Assembly: GCA_910578385.1 (NCBI GenBank)
Contig: CAJTQV010000017.1
Coordinates: forward strand, 1-60,897
Source: an uncultured Muribaculaceae bacterium
GTDB lineage: Bacteria > Bacteroidota > Bacteroidia > Bacteroidales > Muribaculaceae
Length of the DNA stretch: 60,897 nucleotides
Direction of reading: 5' to 3'
Shown: in pieces, positions 50,609 to 59,876 of the stretch
How the letters are laid out: each line of letters starts with the position of its first letter
Position numbering within the stretch: the first letter of the stretch is position 1
Translations under genes and position numbers: made by a program
Notes under the pieces: generated by a model
Told to the model about the DNA's origin: nothing
Database searches by the model: none
The model's input: only the letters and a program-made list of their open reading frames with translations

Positions 50609-51826
50609 ATGAAGAATAAACAGCATATGCCGCGCGTGGGCGCGGAAAAGGGTGTGATAACACTCCGTCCCGGCAAGGAGGAATCGCTGCTCCGGTATCA
50701 TCCCTGGGTGTTCTCGGGGGCGATCGCCACGATTCCGGAGGACATAGAGGAGGGAGACCTTGTCACTGTCAAGGACAGCAACGGGCGCGTGCTCGGAACC
50801 GGACACTACCAGATAGGCAGCATCGCGGTGCGGATTCTTGAGTTCGGCGTGTCGGAACTTGAAGACGATTTCTACTTCAAGCGTCTGCTGAGCGCATACA
50901 ACCTGCGCCGTGCGTTAGGACTCATACGCGAGGACAACGACTGCTTCCGGCTGGTGCATGGTGAGGGTGATTTCCTGCCCGGCCTGATTGTGGACATCTA
51001 TGGCGACACGGCTGTGATGCAGGCTCATTCGCCGGGCATGCACTTCGCACGCCGCACCATCGCCGAGGCTCTGACCCGTCTGCCCGAGGCACGGATACGC
51101 AACGTGTATTACAAGAGCGAGACCACGCTCCCCTACAAGGCCGGTCTCGACCCGGAAAACGAGTATCTCGTGGGCAGCTACGACGGCAACATCGCCACGG
51201 AAAACGGCCTGATGTTCAACATCGACTGGCTGAAGGGGCAGAAGACCGGTTTCTTCGTTGACCAGCGAGAGAACCGCCGACTGCTTGAGAAATTCGCCGC
51301 CGGTCGCACAGTGCTCAACATGTTCTGCTACACGGGGGGCTTCTCGGTCTATGCCATGCGTGGCGGTGCGAAGAGCGTTGAATCGGTAGACTCGTCGGCA
51401 AAGGCTGTCGCGCTGACCGATGCCAACATCGCGCTCAACTTCCCCGACGACCCGCGCCACAAGACCTATGCCGAGGATGCCTTCAAGTTCCTCGCCGACA
51501 TGCCCGACGACAAGTATGACCTCATCATACTCGACCCGCCGGCATTTGCCAAGCACCGTGGCGCCATCAAGAACGGTCTGATCGGATACCGCAAGCTCAA
51601 CGCCAAGGCATTCGAGAAGATCAAGCCCGGAGGAATACTCTTTACCTTCTCATGCTCGCAGGCTATCTCGCGCGACATGTTCCGCATGGCGGTATTCACC
51701 GCCGCCGCGAAGTCAGGCCGCAAGGTGAGGATACTCCACCAGCTCTCTCAACCCGCCGACCACCCTATCGACATCGCCCACCCCGAAGGTGAATACCTCA
51801 AGGGTCTCGTACTCTCCGTGGAATAA
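50609..51826 (+). CDS. rlmI: RlmI-like 23S rRNA cytosine methyltransferase
   Basis: A 405-residue class I SAM methyltransferase with an N-terminal PUA domain (LRPGKEESLLRYHPWVFSGAI), a linker domain, and a C-terminal Rossmann MTase: FVDQRENRRLL, VLNMFCYTGGFSVYAMRGGAKSVESVDSS near 230-260, and catalytic LDPPAFAKHR near 307-316. In E. coli RlmI methylates C1962 of 23S rRNA. Domain order and length agree with that family; the exact target base here is inferred. Confidence 0.93.
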   Translation: MKNKQHMPRVGAEKGVITLRPGKEESLLRYHPWVFSGAIATIPEDIEEGDLVTVKDSNGRVLGTGHYQIGSIAVRILEFGVSELEDDFYFKRLLSAYNLRRALGLIREDNDCFRLVHGEGDFLPGLIVDIYGDTAVMQAHSPGMHFARRTIAEALTRLPEARIRNVYYKSETTLPYKAGLDPENEYLVGSYDGNIATENGLMFNIDWLKGQKTGFFVDQRENRRLLEKFAAGRTVLNMFCYTGGFSVYAMRGGAKSVESVDSSAKAVALTDANIALNFPDDPRHKTYAEDAFKFLADMPDDKYDLIILDPPAFAKHRGAIKNGLIGYRKLNAKAFEKIKPGGILFTFSCSQAISRDMFRMAVFTAAAKSGRKVRILHQLSQPADHPIDIAHPEGEYLKGLVLSVE

Positions 51827-51854
51827 ACAACAATAACCTTAAATTATAGATTCG

Positions 51855-53933
51855 ATGAAAAAAATCATCCCGACTTTGATTCTCGGCACAATGGCCGGTC
51901 TGAGCGCCAACGCCTATGTCGACAAGAATTTCAACTACCACGTTGACCGTTTCGCGGACATCGAGGTGCTCCGTTATGAAGTGCCAGAGTTCGACCGCCT
52001 CACCCCCCAGCAGCGCACCATGGTCTACTACCTGACTCAGGCAGCGCAGATGGGACGCGACATCATCTGGGACCAGAACGGTCGCTACAACCTCCAGATT
52101 CGTCAGCTCCTTGAAAAGATATACCAGAATTACAAGGGTGACCGCAACTCGGCCGACTTCAAGGCCTTCGAGAAATACCTGAAGCAGGTATGGTTCGGCA
52201 ACGGCATACACCACCACTACTCTACCGACAAGTTCAAGCCCGAATTCTCAAAGGAATTTTTCCTGGAGCAGGTGGCTGCCATCAGCCCCTGCTGTCTGCC
52301 GCTCGAAGAGGGTGAGACACCCGAGGCCATGACCGAGAAACTGACGGAGGTTATCTTCAACCCCGCTGTCATGGCCAAGCGTGTGAACCAGGATGGCACA
52401 CAGGACGTTGTGGCCACTTCAGCCGGCAACCTCTATGGCGAAGGTGTGACCCAGGCCGAGGTCGAGGCTTTCTACAACAAGATGAAGGATCCCAACGACG
52501 CCACTCCCATCTCCTACGGTCTCAACGCACGCGTGGTGAAGGATGAGAACGGCCAGCTCAAAGAGCAGGTCTACTCGCTCAACGGCCTCTACGGTCCGGC
52601 CATCGCCCAGATCATCTACTGGCTCGACAAGGCCAAGAGTGTTGCCGAGAACGATGCCCAGAAGGCATATATCACCTCATTAATTGACTTCTACATCACC
52701 GGTGACCTCCGTACATTCGACGAGTACTCGATTCTCTGGGCAGAGGATACGAAGTCGGACGTTGACTTCGTGAACGGCTTTATCGAGAGCTACGGCGACC
52801 CGCTCGGCATGACCGGCTCGTGGGAGTCGTACGTTAACTTCAAGAACGCCAAGTCTTCCTCACGCACAGAGACAATCTCAAGCAATGCGCAGTGGTTCGA
52901 GGACAACTCTCCGGTTGACAAGCGTTTCAAGAAGGAGAACGTGAAGGGTGTTTCGGCCAAGGTTATCAACGCCGCCATGCTCGCCGGTGACGCTTTCCCC
53001 TCGACGGCAATCGGCATCAACCTGCCTAACTCCAACTGGATCCGCGCCGCTCACGGCTCGAAGTCTGTGACCATCGAGAACATTACCGAGGCTTACGACA
53101 TGGCCAGCCACGGCAACGGCTTCAACGCCGAGTTCGTCATCGACGAGCCGACATCTAAGCTGATGGACGATTATCTCTACATCACCGACATGCTCCACAC
53201 CGACCTCCACGAGTGTCTCGGCCACGCATCCGGTCAGCTTCTCCCAGGCGTTGACGGCGACGCTCTCAAGGAGAACGGTTCCGCTCTCGAAGAGGCTCGC
53301 GCAGACCTGTTCGCGCTCTATTACCTGGCAGATCCGAAACTGCTTGAGCTCGGCATCCTCGACAACCCCGAGGCATACAAGGCGGAATACTACAAGTATA
53401 TGCTCAACGGTCTCATGACCCAGCTCAACCGCATCGAGCTCGGCAACGACATCGAGGAGGCTCACATGCGCAACCGTCAGCTCGTGGCCAAGTGGGCTCT
53501 CCAGAACGGCAAGAAGAAGGGCAAAGGCGGCAAGGATGTTGTTGAACTTGTAAAGAAAGGTGGCAAAACCTATGTCAAGATCAACGACTACGCCGCCCTC
53601 CGCAACCTGTTCGGCACACTTCTCGCCGAGATACAGCGTGTGAAGAGCGAGGGTGACTACAAGGCCGGCAACGACCTCATCCAGAAATATGCCGTGAAGA
53701 TAGATCCGAAGCTCCACAAGGAGGTTCTCGACCGATTCTCGAAACTCGACATCCCGCCCTACCGTGGATTCATCAACCCGGTCTACACTCCGGTTGTGAA
53801 CGAGAATGGCGAGATAACCGACGTGACCATCTCATGGCCCGAGAACTACGTAGAGCAGATGCTCCGTCTGAGCAGCGAATACTCTCCGCTCACTGGCAAG
53901 ACCGGTAAATCAGCTGGACAATGCAAGCGATAA
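51855..53933 (+). CDS. Secreted M49-family dipeptidyl-peptidase III-like protein
   Basis: A 692-residue zinc peptidase with a signal peptide (MKKIIPTLILGTMAGLSANA). The M49 motifs are present: HECLGH near 451-456 and EEARAD near 478-483. DPP III removes dipeptides from oligopeptide N-termini. Bacteroides DPP III is usually described as a soluble protein of about 75 kDa; the N-terminal export signal here suggests periplasmic peptide trimming. The 3' end overlaps the AlkD-like gene by 13 bases. Confidence 0.92.
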   Translation: MKKIIPTLILGTMAGLSANAYVDKNFNYHVDRFADIEVLRYEVPEFDRLTPQQRTMVYYLTQAAQMGRDIIWDQNGRYNLQIRQLLEKIYQNYKGDRNSADFKAFEKYLKQVWFGNGIHHHYSTDKFKPEFSKEFFLEQVAAISPCCLPLEEGETPEAMTEKLTEVIFNPAVMAKRVNQDGTQDVVATSAGNLYGEGVTQAEVEAFYNKMKDPNDATPISYGLNARVVKDENGQLKEQVYSLNGLYGPAIAQIIYWLDKAKSVAENDAQKAYITSLIDFYITGDLRTFDEYSILWAEDTKSDVDFVNGFIESYGDPLGMTGSWESYVNFKNAKSSSRTETISSNAQWFEDNSPVDKRFKKENVKGVSAKVINAAMLAGDAFPSTAIGINLPNSNWIRAAHGSKSVTIENITEAYDMASHGNGFNAEFVIDEPTSKLMDDYLYITDMLHTDLHECLGHASGQLLPGVDGDALKENGSALEEARADLFALYYLADPKLLELGILDNPEAYKAEYYKYMLNGLMTQLNRIELGNDIEEAHMRNRQLVAKWALQNGKKKGKGGKDVVELVKKGGKTYVKINDYAALRNLFGTLLAEIQRVKSEGDYKAGNDLIQKYAVKIDPKLHKEVLDRFSKLDIPPYRGFINPVYTPVVNENGEITDVTISWPENYVEQMLRLSSEYSPLTGKTGKSAGQCKR

Positions 53934-54325
53934 AGCATCTTTTTTTCACATATCGTAACGGCGCAGTGGCAGACACACTGCGCCGTTATGGCACACCCCA
54001 CAAGATGATTTTCGGCCTCGACATACCCCGTCTGGCCGAGATAGCCCGCGGTCTGACACCTTCGATGGAACTGGCCGACCGCCTGTGGAATGACTCAGAC
54101 GTCCGCGAGTCGCGACTTTTGGCGACATACCTCTTCCCCATCGACGAAATAACCGAAGAGAAAGCCATTAGGCTCGCCTCGGAATGCCGCACACAGGAAG
54201 AGGCCGACATGCTGGCGTTCCGACTGCTGAAACGCCTCCCCTGCGCCGCGACGCTGCTGACGCGCCTGCAATCGTCACCCGACTGCGCCCGCGCCGCAGC
54301 CGCCCTCGCCAACCATCTCGCGTAA
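53921..54325 (+). CDS. Short AlkD-like DNA alkylation repair family protein
   Basis: A 134-residue HEAT-repeat-like helical protein resembling the middle of the AlkD/AlkC DNA-glycosylase fold (YGTPHKMIFGLDIPRLAEIARGL, LADRLWNDSDVRESRLLATYLFP). AlkD enzymes are about 230 residues, so this is a short form, possibly without full catalytic capacity. Its start lies inside the end of the peptidase gene, so translation is probably coupled. Start ATG 53921 is the only good candidate. Confidence 0.78.
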   Translation: MQAIKHLFFTYRNGAVADTLRRYGTPHKMIFGLDIPRLAEIARGLTPSMELADRLWNDSDVRESRLLATYLFPIDEITEEKAIRLASECRTQEEADMLAFRLLKRLPCAATLLTRLQSSPDCARAAAALANHLA

Positions 54326-54408
54326 CACCTCCTGATAGCTGCGTCAGCGGCTTTGACGTGCATCACCGATAAACAGGGATCAGGAGGTCATAGTACTTGA
54401 TTTTGACA

Positions 54409-54447
54409 GTAAAGGTATCGGCAACTGCGCAGTGCCGATACCTTTAC
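54409..54447. terminator. 15-bp perfect hairpin between convergent genes
   Basis: GTAAAGGTATCGGCA (54409-54423) and its complement (54433-54447) with a 9-base loop lie between the AlkD-like gene and the Rpn fragment. It is placed to terminate both, although the T-tracts are weak. Confidence 0.6.
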
Positions 54448-54470
54448 AATTACAAATGCAATAGTTGCTC

Positions 54471-54929
54471 TTATACCGAGATTCCGGTGATCGATTTTAT
54501 CAAGTCTTCGTCAAAACCGGCAGCACGAAGTTTTTGGGCTGTCTCCATGCGAATACGTTTCTCGCCGATGGCAATCCCAGCCACACGTCCCCGCTCTTCT
54601 CCGATGGCTATGCCGCGCTCCTCACCGATGGCTATGCCGCGCTCTTCTCCGATGGCTATGCCGCGCTCGAAAGAACTGTTTGAGGCGTAGTCGACCGCAG
54701 CTAATGTTTCTTCATATTTAAGCCGCGACTGGCTGTAGGCCACCGCTTCCTCATTCACAAGATTGTCAATCTCGGCTTCGCGGAACATCTCGTCAAACTC
54801 CCTGCTCTTGTATGCTTTTGAATCCTTGTCCATCTTATGCATGTTTTTAATAAGAAACAATATTTTGTCGTAGTCGGTTGTGCAGCTGTCCCAATCATGC
54901 TTTGCATCGGCCAAATGAAGAAACAGCAT
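54471..54929 (-). pseudogene. Truncated Rpn-family (PD-(D/E)XK) recombination-promoting nuclease
   Basis: The 152-residue frame matches only the C-terminal part of Rpn/PDDEXK_2 transposase-like proteins (DYDKILFLIKNMHKMDKDSKAY, FDEMFREAEIDNLVNEEAVAYSQSRLKYEE), about half the usual 300 residues; the catalytic N-terminus is gone. In-frame codons continue upstream for about 20 residues (ASINHEQKYRLEIHEIYSNLFR) and then hit a stop beside the end of the restriction gene. The C-terminus carries GIAIGEER repeats (24-bp DNA repeats at 54593-54664) and ends AAGFDEDLIKSITGIS, as is usual for the family. It is probably a remnant cut by arrival of the restriction-modification genes. Confidence 0.75.
54593..54664. 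repeat. Three tandem 24-bp repeats in the Rpn fragment
   Basis: Units 54593-54616, 54617-54640 and 54641-54664 differ at two bases and encode GIAIGEER repeats on the minus strand; partial copies extend to about 54560. Slipped pairing would change copy number without shifting frame. Confidence 0.85.
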
Positions 54930-54985
54930 CCTGAATAGATTCGAGTAAATCTCATGGATTTCTAATCTATACTTTTGCTCATGGT

Positions 54986-57352
54986 TTATGCTTGCTGGGG
55001 ATAGAAGCTATCCCAGTTTAAGGTATCGGTTGTGTTCTCGACAGGACGTGGCGAGTAGAGCCAGTTGGAGCCTTGACGCAATATAACACCACCGGCGAGA
55101 GGTTGGCTGGAAGTGGAGTTTTCTTTAATATATTGCAACAAAGCATTATGTTTGTCAGCGGCAAATATATCGCTTCCGGCACTCTTTGTGTCAAAGAGAT
55201 AGATATGGCCGTTTTTCATACGGATAACGAAGTCCACATAGAAAAGCGCCCTTTCACCACCTTGACCTTTAGAGTATTCTACGGCATAGTGCTGCTTGCC
55301 GTTATCTCCATTTTTATACCACCAATCGATATACAGCGTATTGGCTTCGAGAAAATCAACAAATTCCTTTTCGGGGTTGGATGCTGTGTTAAGTTGAATA
55401 AACGGTAGCAACGCATGATTCTCACCGGGAGCCACTCCGTTTGTGTCAGCATCATATACGCGTTCTGCCGGCACTTCCCAATCGTGTTCCTTATAGACGC
55501 GAGAGGCGGCGGCTTTGGCAGCGGCAATCTGACGAAGTCGGGCATATTTTTCAAGAGCTGTTTCAAGTAGACGGTCAAACTTGGGTCTGTTCTCATGATA
55601 CAGTACAAGTTTCTTGGCATCGATTTCATAGATACCGAAGAAGTCCGCAATAAGTTCGGTCAGAAAGCTCGCTATTTTATCAGTGCGGCCTTTACGTTCA
55701 AACTGACCACCCTTGCCATCGATATATGCGAGGAACACGCTATCAATTTCACCGGTGGTTCGGGCGAATTTCGCACGATCCACAGTCAGGGTCTGCACTT
55801 CGTTTTGAAAGTGTACATCCTTCGGGATTTCGATATTTATGGTTTTCACATCGAGGCGCAACTGGTTATGCACCATACGACGATTTTCATTTATTACAAT
55901 ATCATCGGTTTCGGGCAGGGGCACAACTTCGACATCATCGCCACGCAGGGCAGCGAGTTCAGCGATAGAGAATAGTCCCGCACCTCTTTCAAGCCGCCAG
56001 AAATCTGTGGCGGTGTCATAAAGCACCTTGCGGAAATCTGGACCAAGATAGTTGCGCTCAATATTCGGGCGCTCGGCATAGACGGCTTTAAGCGATACGT
56101 TGTGAAGTTCAGCACGCCGATATGCAGTGAGCGTATTGCTCAATATATAATTGGCATCTGCTGTGACAATGTTGATTTTCTCTTTGGCGATGTCTGTGTA
56201 GACGTAGCCTATATTGAGCAATTCGTTGGGATAATGCTTCTGCTCCGGCATACGGAGGATGCGGCCAACAGTCTGGATGGTGAACTGGTCGCTCGACAGT
56301 TTGCGGAAGATGAGCAGCACAGCGGCACGAGGGCAATCCCAACCGAGGGCTATGGCTTCTTTGAAAAGCAACACCTGTGCAAGATTATCAGGCTTTTCAA
56401 GTCCGGCAAGATTTTCTTTTTCATTAGCAAGCCATACGGCAAGTTTACCGTTCTCGGTAGTGATGTCGCACATTACTTTAAGATAGGTCTTCACTTGCTC
56501 GGCAACTTCCTCGTCTTCTGTGGTCATACTCTCCCGCTTGTCGTTAGGGAGTTGAACGAGCAATAGAGGATTGATATTGATGCCAAGTCCTTTATAGGCT
56601 TGGGCTATCTGATTGCGCTTTTCAAGGGCTACTTTGATAAGTCGCTCGTTCATAGCCAAGACATCATCCGAGGCGTTAACATCAATATCTAAATTGAGCA
56701 CTACCTCTTTCTTAATCATTTCGGCATCAATCACATCTCGACGATAAACCTTTATGCGCTCATCGGGATGCATCGTTTTTGGGGTTGCCGAGATGCGCAG
56801 CTCAACAGCTAGATTGATGCGGTCAAGCACTGCCTTTGTTTTGTCGGCGGTGTTCGACCAAAACATATGTTCTTCGTCGATAATGGCCACAATAGGCAAT
56901 CCAAGTTCCTGTTGGGTGCGTCGAGTTATCTCATAGAGCGATACGGAGCTTTCGCTGTCGCGCACCATTATGTTTTTCTCCTTGTTGACGCTCTCCCAAT
57001 TAACGAAAAGAATTTCTCCGGCCTGTATGCCCTCGCTTTGGTCAAGTTCATCAAACATTACTGGTTGTAGTTTCCGGGATTCGGCGAAAACACCTTTGAG
57101 GCTCATGTAGCTCTGAAGATGCAATTTGCGAGGTGCAAACCAGATGAAAGCACACTCCTTGAAACGAGTATTGCCACGCGACTTCAACTCGTCGACAATA
57201 TTGGCAAGAGTTTGGCAAGCCATAACGGTTTTACCTGCTCCTGTCGGGGCCTCAAAAACAACTTTTCGGCGTTTACCACCTACATTTAAAAGTTTGACAA
57301 CTTTATCGGTCAGTTCACCTACCGCTTCCTGCTGATATCTAAGCGTTTTCAT
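54986..57352 (-). CDS. Type III restriction enzyme subunit Res
   Basis: A 788-residue SF2 translocase-nuclease that cuts DNA together with the adjacent Mod. Helicase motif I is APTGAGKT (35-42), motif II IIDEEH (about 156-161), SATPK and later QTVGRILRMPEQ (motif VI) complete the ATPase core. The C-terminal nuclease shows FYVDFVIRMKNGHIYLFDTKS near 703-723, the PD-(D/E)XK-like core. The start overlaps the end of mod by four bases, so the two are translated together. The 3' end abuts the truncated Rpn gene. Confidence 0.93.
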   Translation of the reverse strand: MKTLRYQQEAVGELTDKVVKLLNVGGKRRKVVFEAPTGAGKTVMACQTLANIVDELKSRGNTRFKECAFIWFAPRKLHLQSYMSLKGVFAESRKLQPVMFDELDQSEGIQAGEILFVNWESVNKEKNIMVRDSESSVSLYEITRRTQQELGLPIVAIIDEEHMFWSNTADKTKAVLDRINLAVELRISATPKTMHPDERIKVYRRDVIDAEMIKKEVVLNLDIDVNASDDVLAMNERLIKVALEKRNQIAQAYKGLGININPLLLVQLPNDKRESMTTEDEEVAEQVKTYLKVMCDITTENGKLAVWLANEKENLAGLEKPDNLAQVLLFKEAIALGWDCPRAAVLLIFRKLSSDQFTIQTVGRILRMPEQKHYPNELLNIGYVYTDIAKEKINIVTADANYILSNTLTAYRRAELHNVSLKAVYAERPNIERNYLGPDFRKVLYDTATDFWRLERGAGLFSIAELAALRGDDVEVVPLPETDDIVINENRRMVHNQLRLDVKTINIEIPKDVHFQNEVQTLTVDRAKFARTTGEIDSVFLAYIDGKGGQFERKGRTDKIASFLTELIADFFGIYEIDAKKLVLYHENRPKFDRLLETALEKYARLRQIAAAKAAASRVYKEHDWEVPAERVYDADTNGVAPGENHALLPFIQLNTASNPEKEFVDFLEANTLYIDWWYKNGDNGKQHYAVEYSKGQGGERALFYVDFVIRMKNGHIYLFDTKSAGSDIFAADKHNALLQYIKENSTSSQPLAGGVILRQGSNWLYSPRPVENTTDTLNWDSFYPQQA

Positions 57353-59133
57353 GCTTCACCTCCTTCTGCTGCAAAAAGTCCACCGATATTTTCATCTCCG
57401 TCAGCAACAGCGGGTGCATCTTCTTTCACAATCACATCAAGAGGCTGCGGTCTGCGCTTAGGTAGGATTCGTTTATAGGTATTATATATTGCTTGCGGCA
57501 AAGCGCATAGTTCCACCTTGTCGATTACTGGCTCAAAAGTTGCCTCCCACGGGTCTTCACTGGGCGAGAACACATATACCTTTATTGGCGTAAGGATTTC
57601 CACTTTTGCTATCATATTTACAATTTCATCTACATATCGTTCGTCGTAGATAATCAGCATTTTGTGGTCGCCATGCTCAAAATACCGATATATGTTCTTG
57701 AATGTCGGCATCCCTGCAAAGGTTTTCTTTTCATCATAGAGATTTTCCTTGATGCAAAGCATATCGGTAGAGAGTGCCGCCAATCTGCGCATATTCTTTG
57801 TTGACCGAGAGCGCCCAACGAAGTCGATGCGGTAGTAGCGCAGATTGTTGTCGTGCAAACCTTCGACGGCCTCACCATTGGGTTTGGTATAGCCGCTGAT
57901 TACGCGCTTGTTGCGCTCATATGTCACATTTTCGCAAATGCCATTCTCGTTGTTGGTACAGAGAATGCACTGACGCTTACCGCCATCTTCAGCATTCAAC
58001 TGCATCACCGCATGAAGTGTGGTGCCCGAACCGGCAAAGAAGTCAAGAATGGTAGCGTTGCCACCTAATGCCACTGATAAAAAATGTTTAATAAGCATTA
58101 TTGGCTTAGGATAGCTAAATGGCTTGCCTCCAAAAATTTCTTTTATATCATCATTCCCCGACTCTGTTCGACCATATCTCGCATCGGTCAGGAGGCTTCT
58201 CGGTGTCACCCCCTTGGGTCTATAGTACTTTGTATATACTTTGTCATTCTTAAAAACAAGTTCATCATATTGAGATTGAACTTTTGCTTTACTCCATCTC
58301 CAACAGGATTGTTTTCCTTTAACTATACGCGGAAAATATTTCGTCCCATCAGGTCCAATAATTTCATATATTAGTGATTGACTAATTTGAATACTGGCTT
58401 TGTCAAGAGTGACTAATCCATATTCACCATTGCTGTCTTTGAAAGGATATAATTTATCATCTAAAACATAATTTATATCCAATCCAATATAAGCGTTAGA
58501 CGTTCTTCCATAACATATCGCATATTCATGCTCTGTAACAACGTTATTGCTATCATTACCGCCACCCTGTTTCTTTTTCCATACAAACTGACAAATAAAG
58601 TTCTTTTGTCCAAATATTTCATCGCAAAGCAGCTTGAGGTTAGCTTGCTCATTATCATCAATTGAGATAAAGATTACACCGTTGTCGGATAGAAGTTTTT
58701 TAGCTATGCGAAGTCGCTTAGACATGAAGGAAAGCCATTTGGAGTGGCGATAGCTGTCCTCTGAGTCAACGAATGAATCGTTATAGATAAAATCTTTGTT
58801 ACCTGTGTTGTAAGGGGGATCGATGTAAATAACGTCGATTTTGCCGGCGTGGGTGTAGGCAAGAGTTATGAGTGCTTCAAGATTGTCACCCTCAATCAAC
58901 ATGTGGTTGGGAGCATAGTCACCTCCGTCAATCAGAGCCTTTGCTATGTCCTCGACGAGCACCGGCAATTCGTTACGCAGACGTTCTTCAATTTCTTCGG
59001 GCTTGTCCTCCCACACAAGTCCGTAGGTTTTGTTCTCACGGAGCAAACCAAGAAGAGCCGACCGCTCATTGTCGGTCAATCCCTCCAAATTCATGATACG
59101 ATCAACAAGATTATGTCGCTCAGTCGCTTTCAT
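57349..59133 (-). CDS. Type III DNA adenine methyltransferase subunit Mod
   Basis: A 594-residue beta-class N6-adenine methyltransferase. Motif order is DPPYNTG (about 103-109), then a long target-recognition region (about 165-340), then FAGSGTT (about 363-369), as in EcoPI-type Mod. The target region is AT-richer than its flanks, consistent with exchange of specificity between strains (inference). The recognition site cannot be read from sequence. The first 60 residues (LEGLTDNERSALLGLLRENKTYGLVWEDKPEEIEERL) match Mod N-termini. No simple-sequence repeat suited to phase variation was seen. Cotranscribed with Res from a promoter at 59507-59536. Confidence 0.94.
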   Translation of the reverse strand: MKATERHNLVDRIMNLEGLTDNERSALLGLLRENKTYGLVWEDKPEEIEERLRNELPVLVEDIAKALIDGGDYAPNHMLIEGDNLEALITLAYTHAGKIDVIYIDPPYNTGNKDFIYNDSFVDSEDSYRHSKWLSFMSKRLRIAKKLLSDNGVIFISIDDNEQANLKLLCDEIFGQKNFICQFVWKKKQGGGNDSNNVVTEHEYAICYGRTSNAYIGLDINYVLDDKLYPFKDSNGEYGLVTLDKASIQISQSLIYEIIGPDGTKYFPRIVKGKQSCWRWSKAKVQSQYDELVFKNDKVYTKYYRPKGVTPRSLLTDARYGRTESGNDDIKEIFGGKPFSYPKPIMLIKHFLSVALGGNATILDFFAGSGTTLHAVMQLNAEDGGKRQCILCTNNENGICENVTYERNKRVISGYTKPNGEAVEGLHDNNLRYYRIDFVGRSRSTKNMRRLAALSTDMLCIKENLYDEKKTFAGMPTFKNIYRYFEHGDHKMLIIYDERYVDEIVNMIAKVEILTPIKVYVFSPSEDPWEATFEPVIDKVELCALPQAIYNTYKRILPKRRPQPLDVIVKEDAPAVADGDENIGGLFAAEGGEA

Positions 59134-59506
59134 GGCGGCGATAATGATATGTCATTAGTATTGTCGCCGATTACCCCATTGCGACAGGTATATAAAAAAG
59201 GAGTGGGCATCTGTACCATCGCTCATTCTACACATCATGGAGGTAGGAATTCCGAAACCCGTAGAATGAAATACAGATAACCCACACCTATATGTAAACC
59301 ACCCAGAACTCATCCCAAGCCAAAGGCCTGGAATGAGTAGGGGTAGATATATACATACCCGTGGGCGTTCCCTGAACTTCAATCTTAGTGGGCTAAAAAG
59401 TTTCCTACGCTTTTGATGTCCTAAGAAAGAAGCGTTGATAACGCCTTTTATTTTTACCTCCCGCCTCACTTCCACTCTTGGAAGACGCACAGCGTGAGTC
59501 TATCTG
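59134..59506 (-). ncRNA. Long structured leader of the mod-res operon (candidate regulatory RNA)
   Basis: Between the predicted start (near 59500) and the mod ATG lie about 370 bases with several potential hairpins: one at 59309-59337 (CTCATnCCA...TGGnATGAG with a GCC/GGC top), GCGTTGATAACGC near 59432-59444, and CTTCCACTCTTGGAAG near 59468-59484. The frame 59155-59490 encodes no recognisable protein. It may be a riboregulator delaying Res/Mod expression after transfer. Function is a guess. Confidence 0.35.
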
Positions 59507-59536
59507 CAAAATTACAAAATTTTTCGCAGAATACAA
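59507..59536 (-). promoter_or_regulatory. Promoter of the mod-res operon
   Basis: On the minus strand TTG (59536-59534), 19 bases, TAATTTTG (59514-59507), a full match to the Bacteroidetes pattern, about 370 bases before mod. Confidence 0.65.
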
Positions 59537-59608
59537 TAATGTTATTGATAATGCAAAAAAGCAAAAAAGAATGTCAGACACCTGCTATGGCATACATCCC
59601 GAGGATTA

Positions 59609-59717
59609 TTGTAGGGACGCACGGCTCGTGCGTCTGCGAATTTATCAGCATATCAGTATAATATTCAGGATTTTATCAATTAGTACATTCGGACGCACGG
59701 GCCGTGCGTCCCTACAA
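59609..59717. mobile_element. Second MITE-like inverted-repeat element
   Basis: Arms 59609-59640 and 59688-59717 begin TTGTAGGGACGCACGG and are inverted copies with few differences; each arm itself contains an internal GACGCACGG/CCGTGCGTC palindrome. The 47 bases between are AT-rich and non-coding. Total length 109 bases. Unrelated in sequence to the 1717-1917 element. Confidence 0.7.
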
Positions 59718-59876
59718 GACAAACTGGTTTTATGCGATATTCCTGCTCATTCTCTGTTGAAATCTGATGTCGGAGACTCGTTCTTACAATTCCCCGGCTG
59801 TGGCGGAATAAACCATAAGTGGCGGAGGGGGTCTTAATTTATATGCCAGATTTATATTGCTAAATTTTATGTGATT

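Noticed and set aside
54593..54664. Possible CRISPR-like repeats
   Set aside because: Units are directly adjacent without spacers and lie within the coding frame of the Rpn fragment.
59155..59490. 111-residue minus-strand frame upstream of mod
   Set aside because: GTG start, no ribosome-binding site, no protein-like pattern; better explained as untranslated leader, though a leader peptide cannot be excluded.
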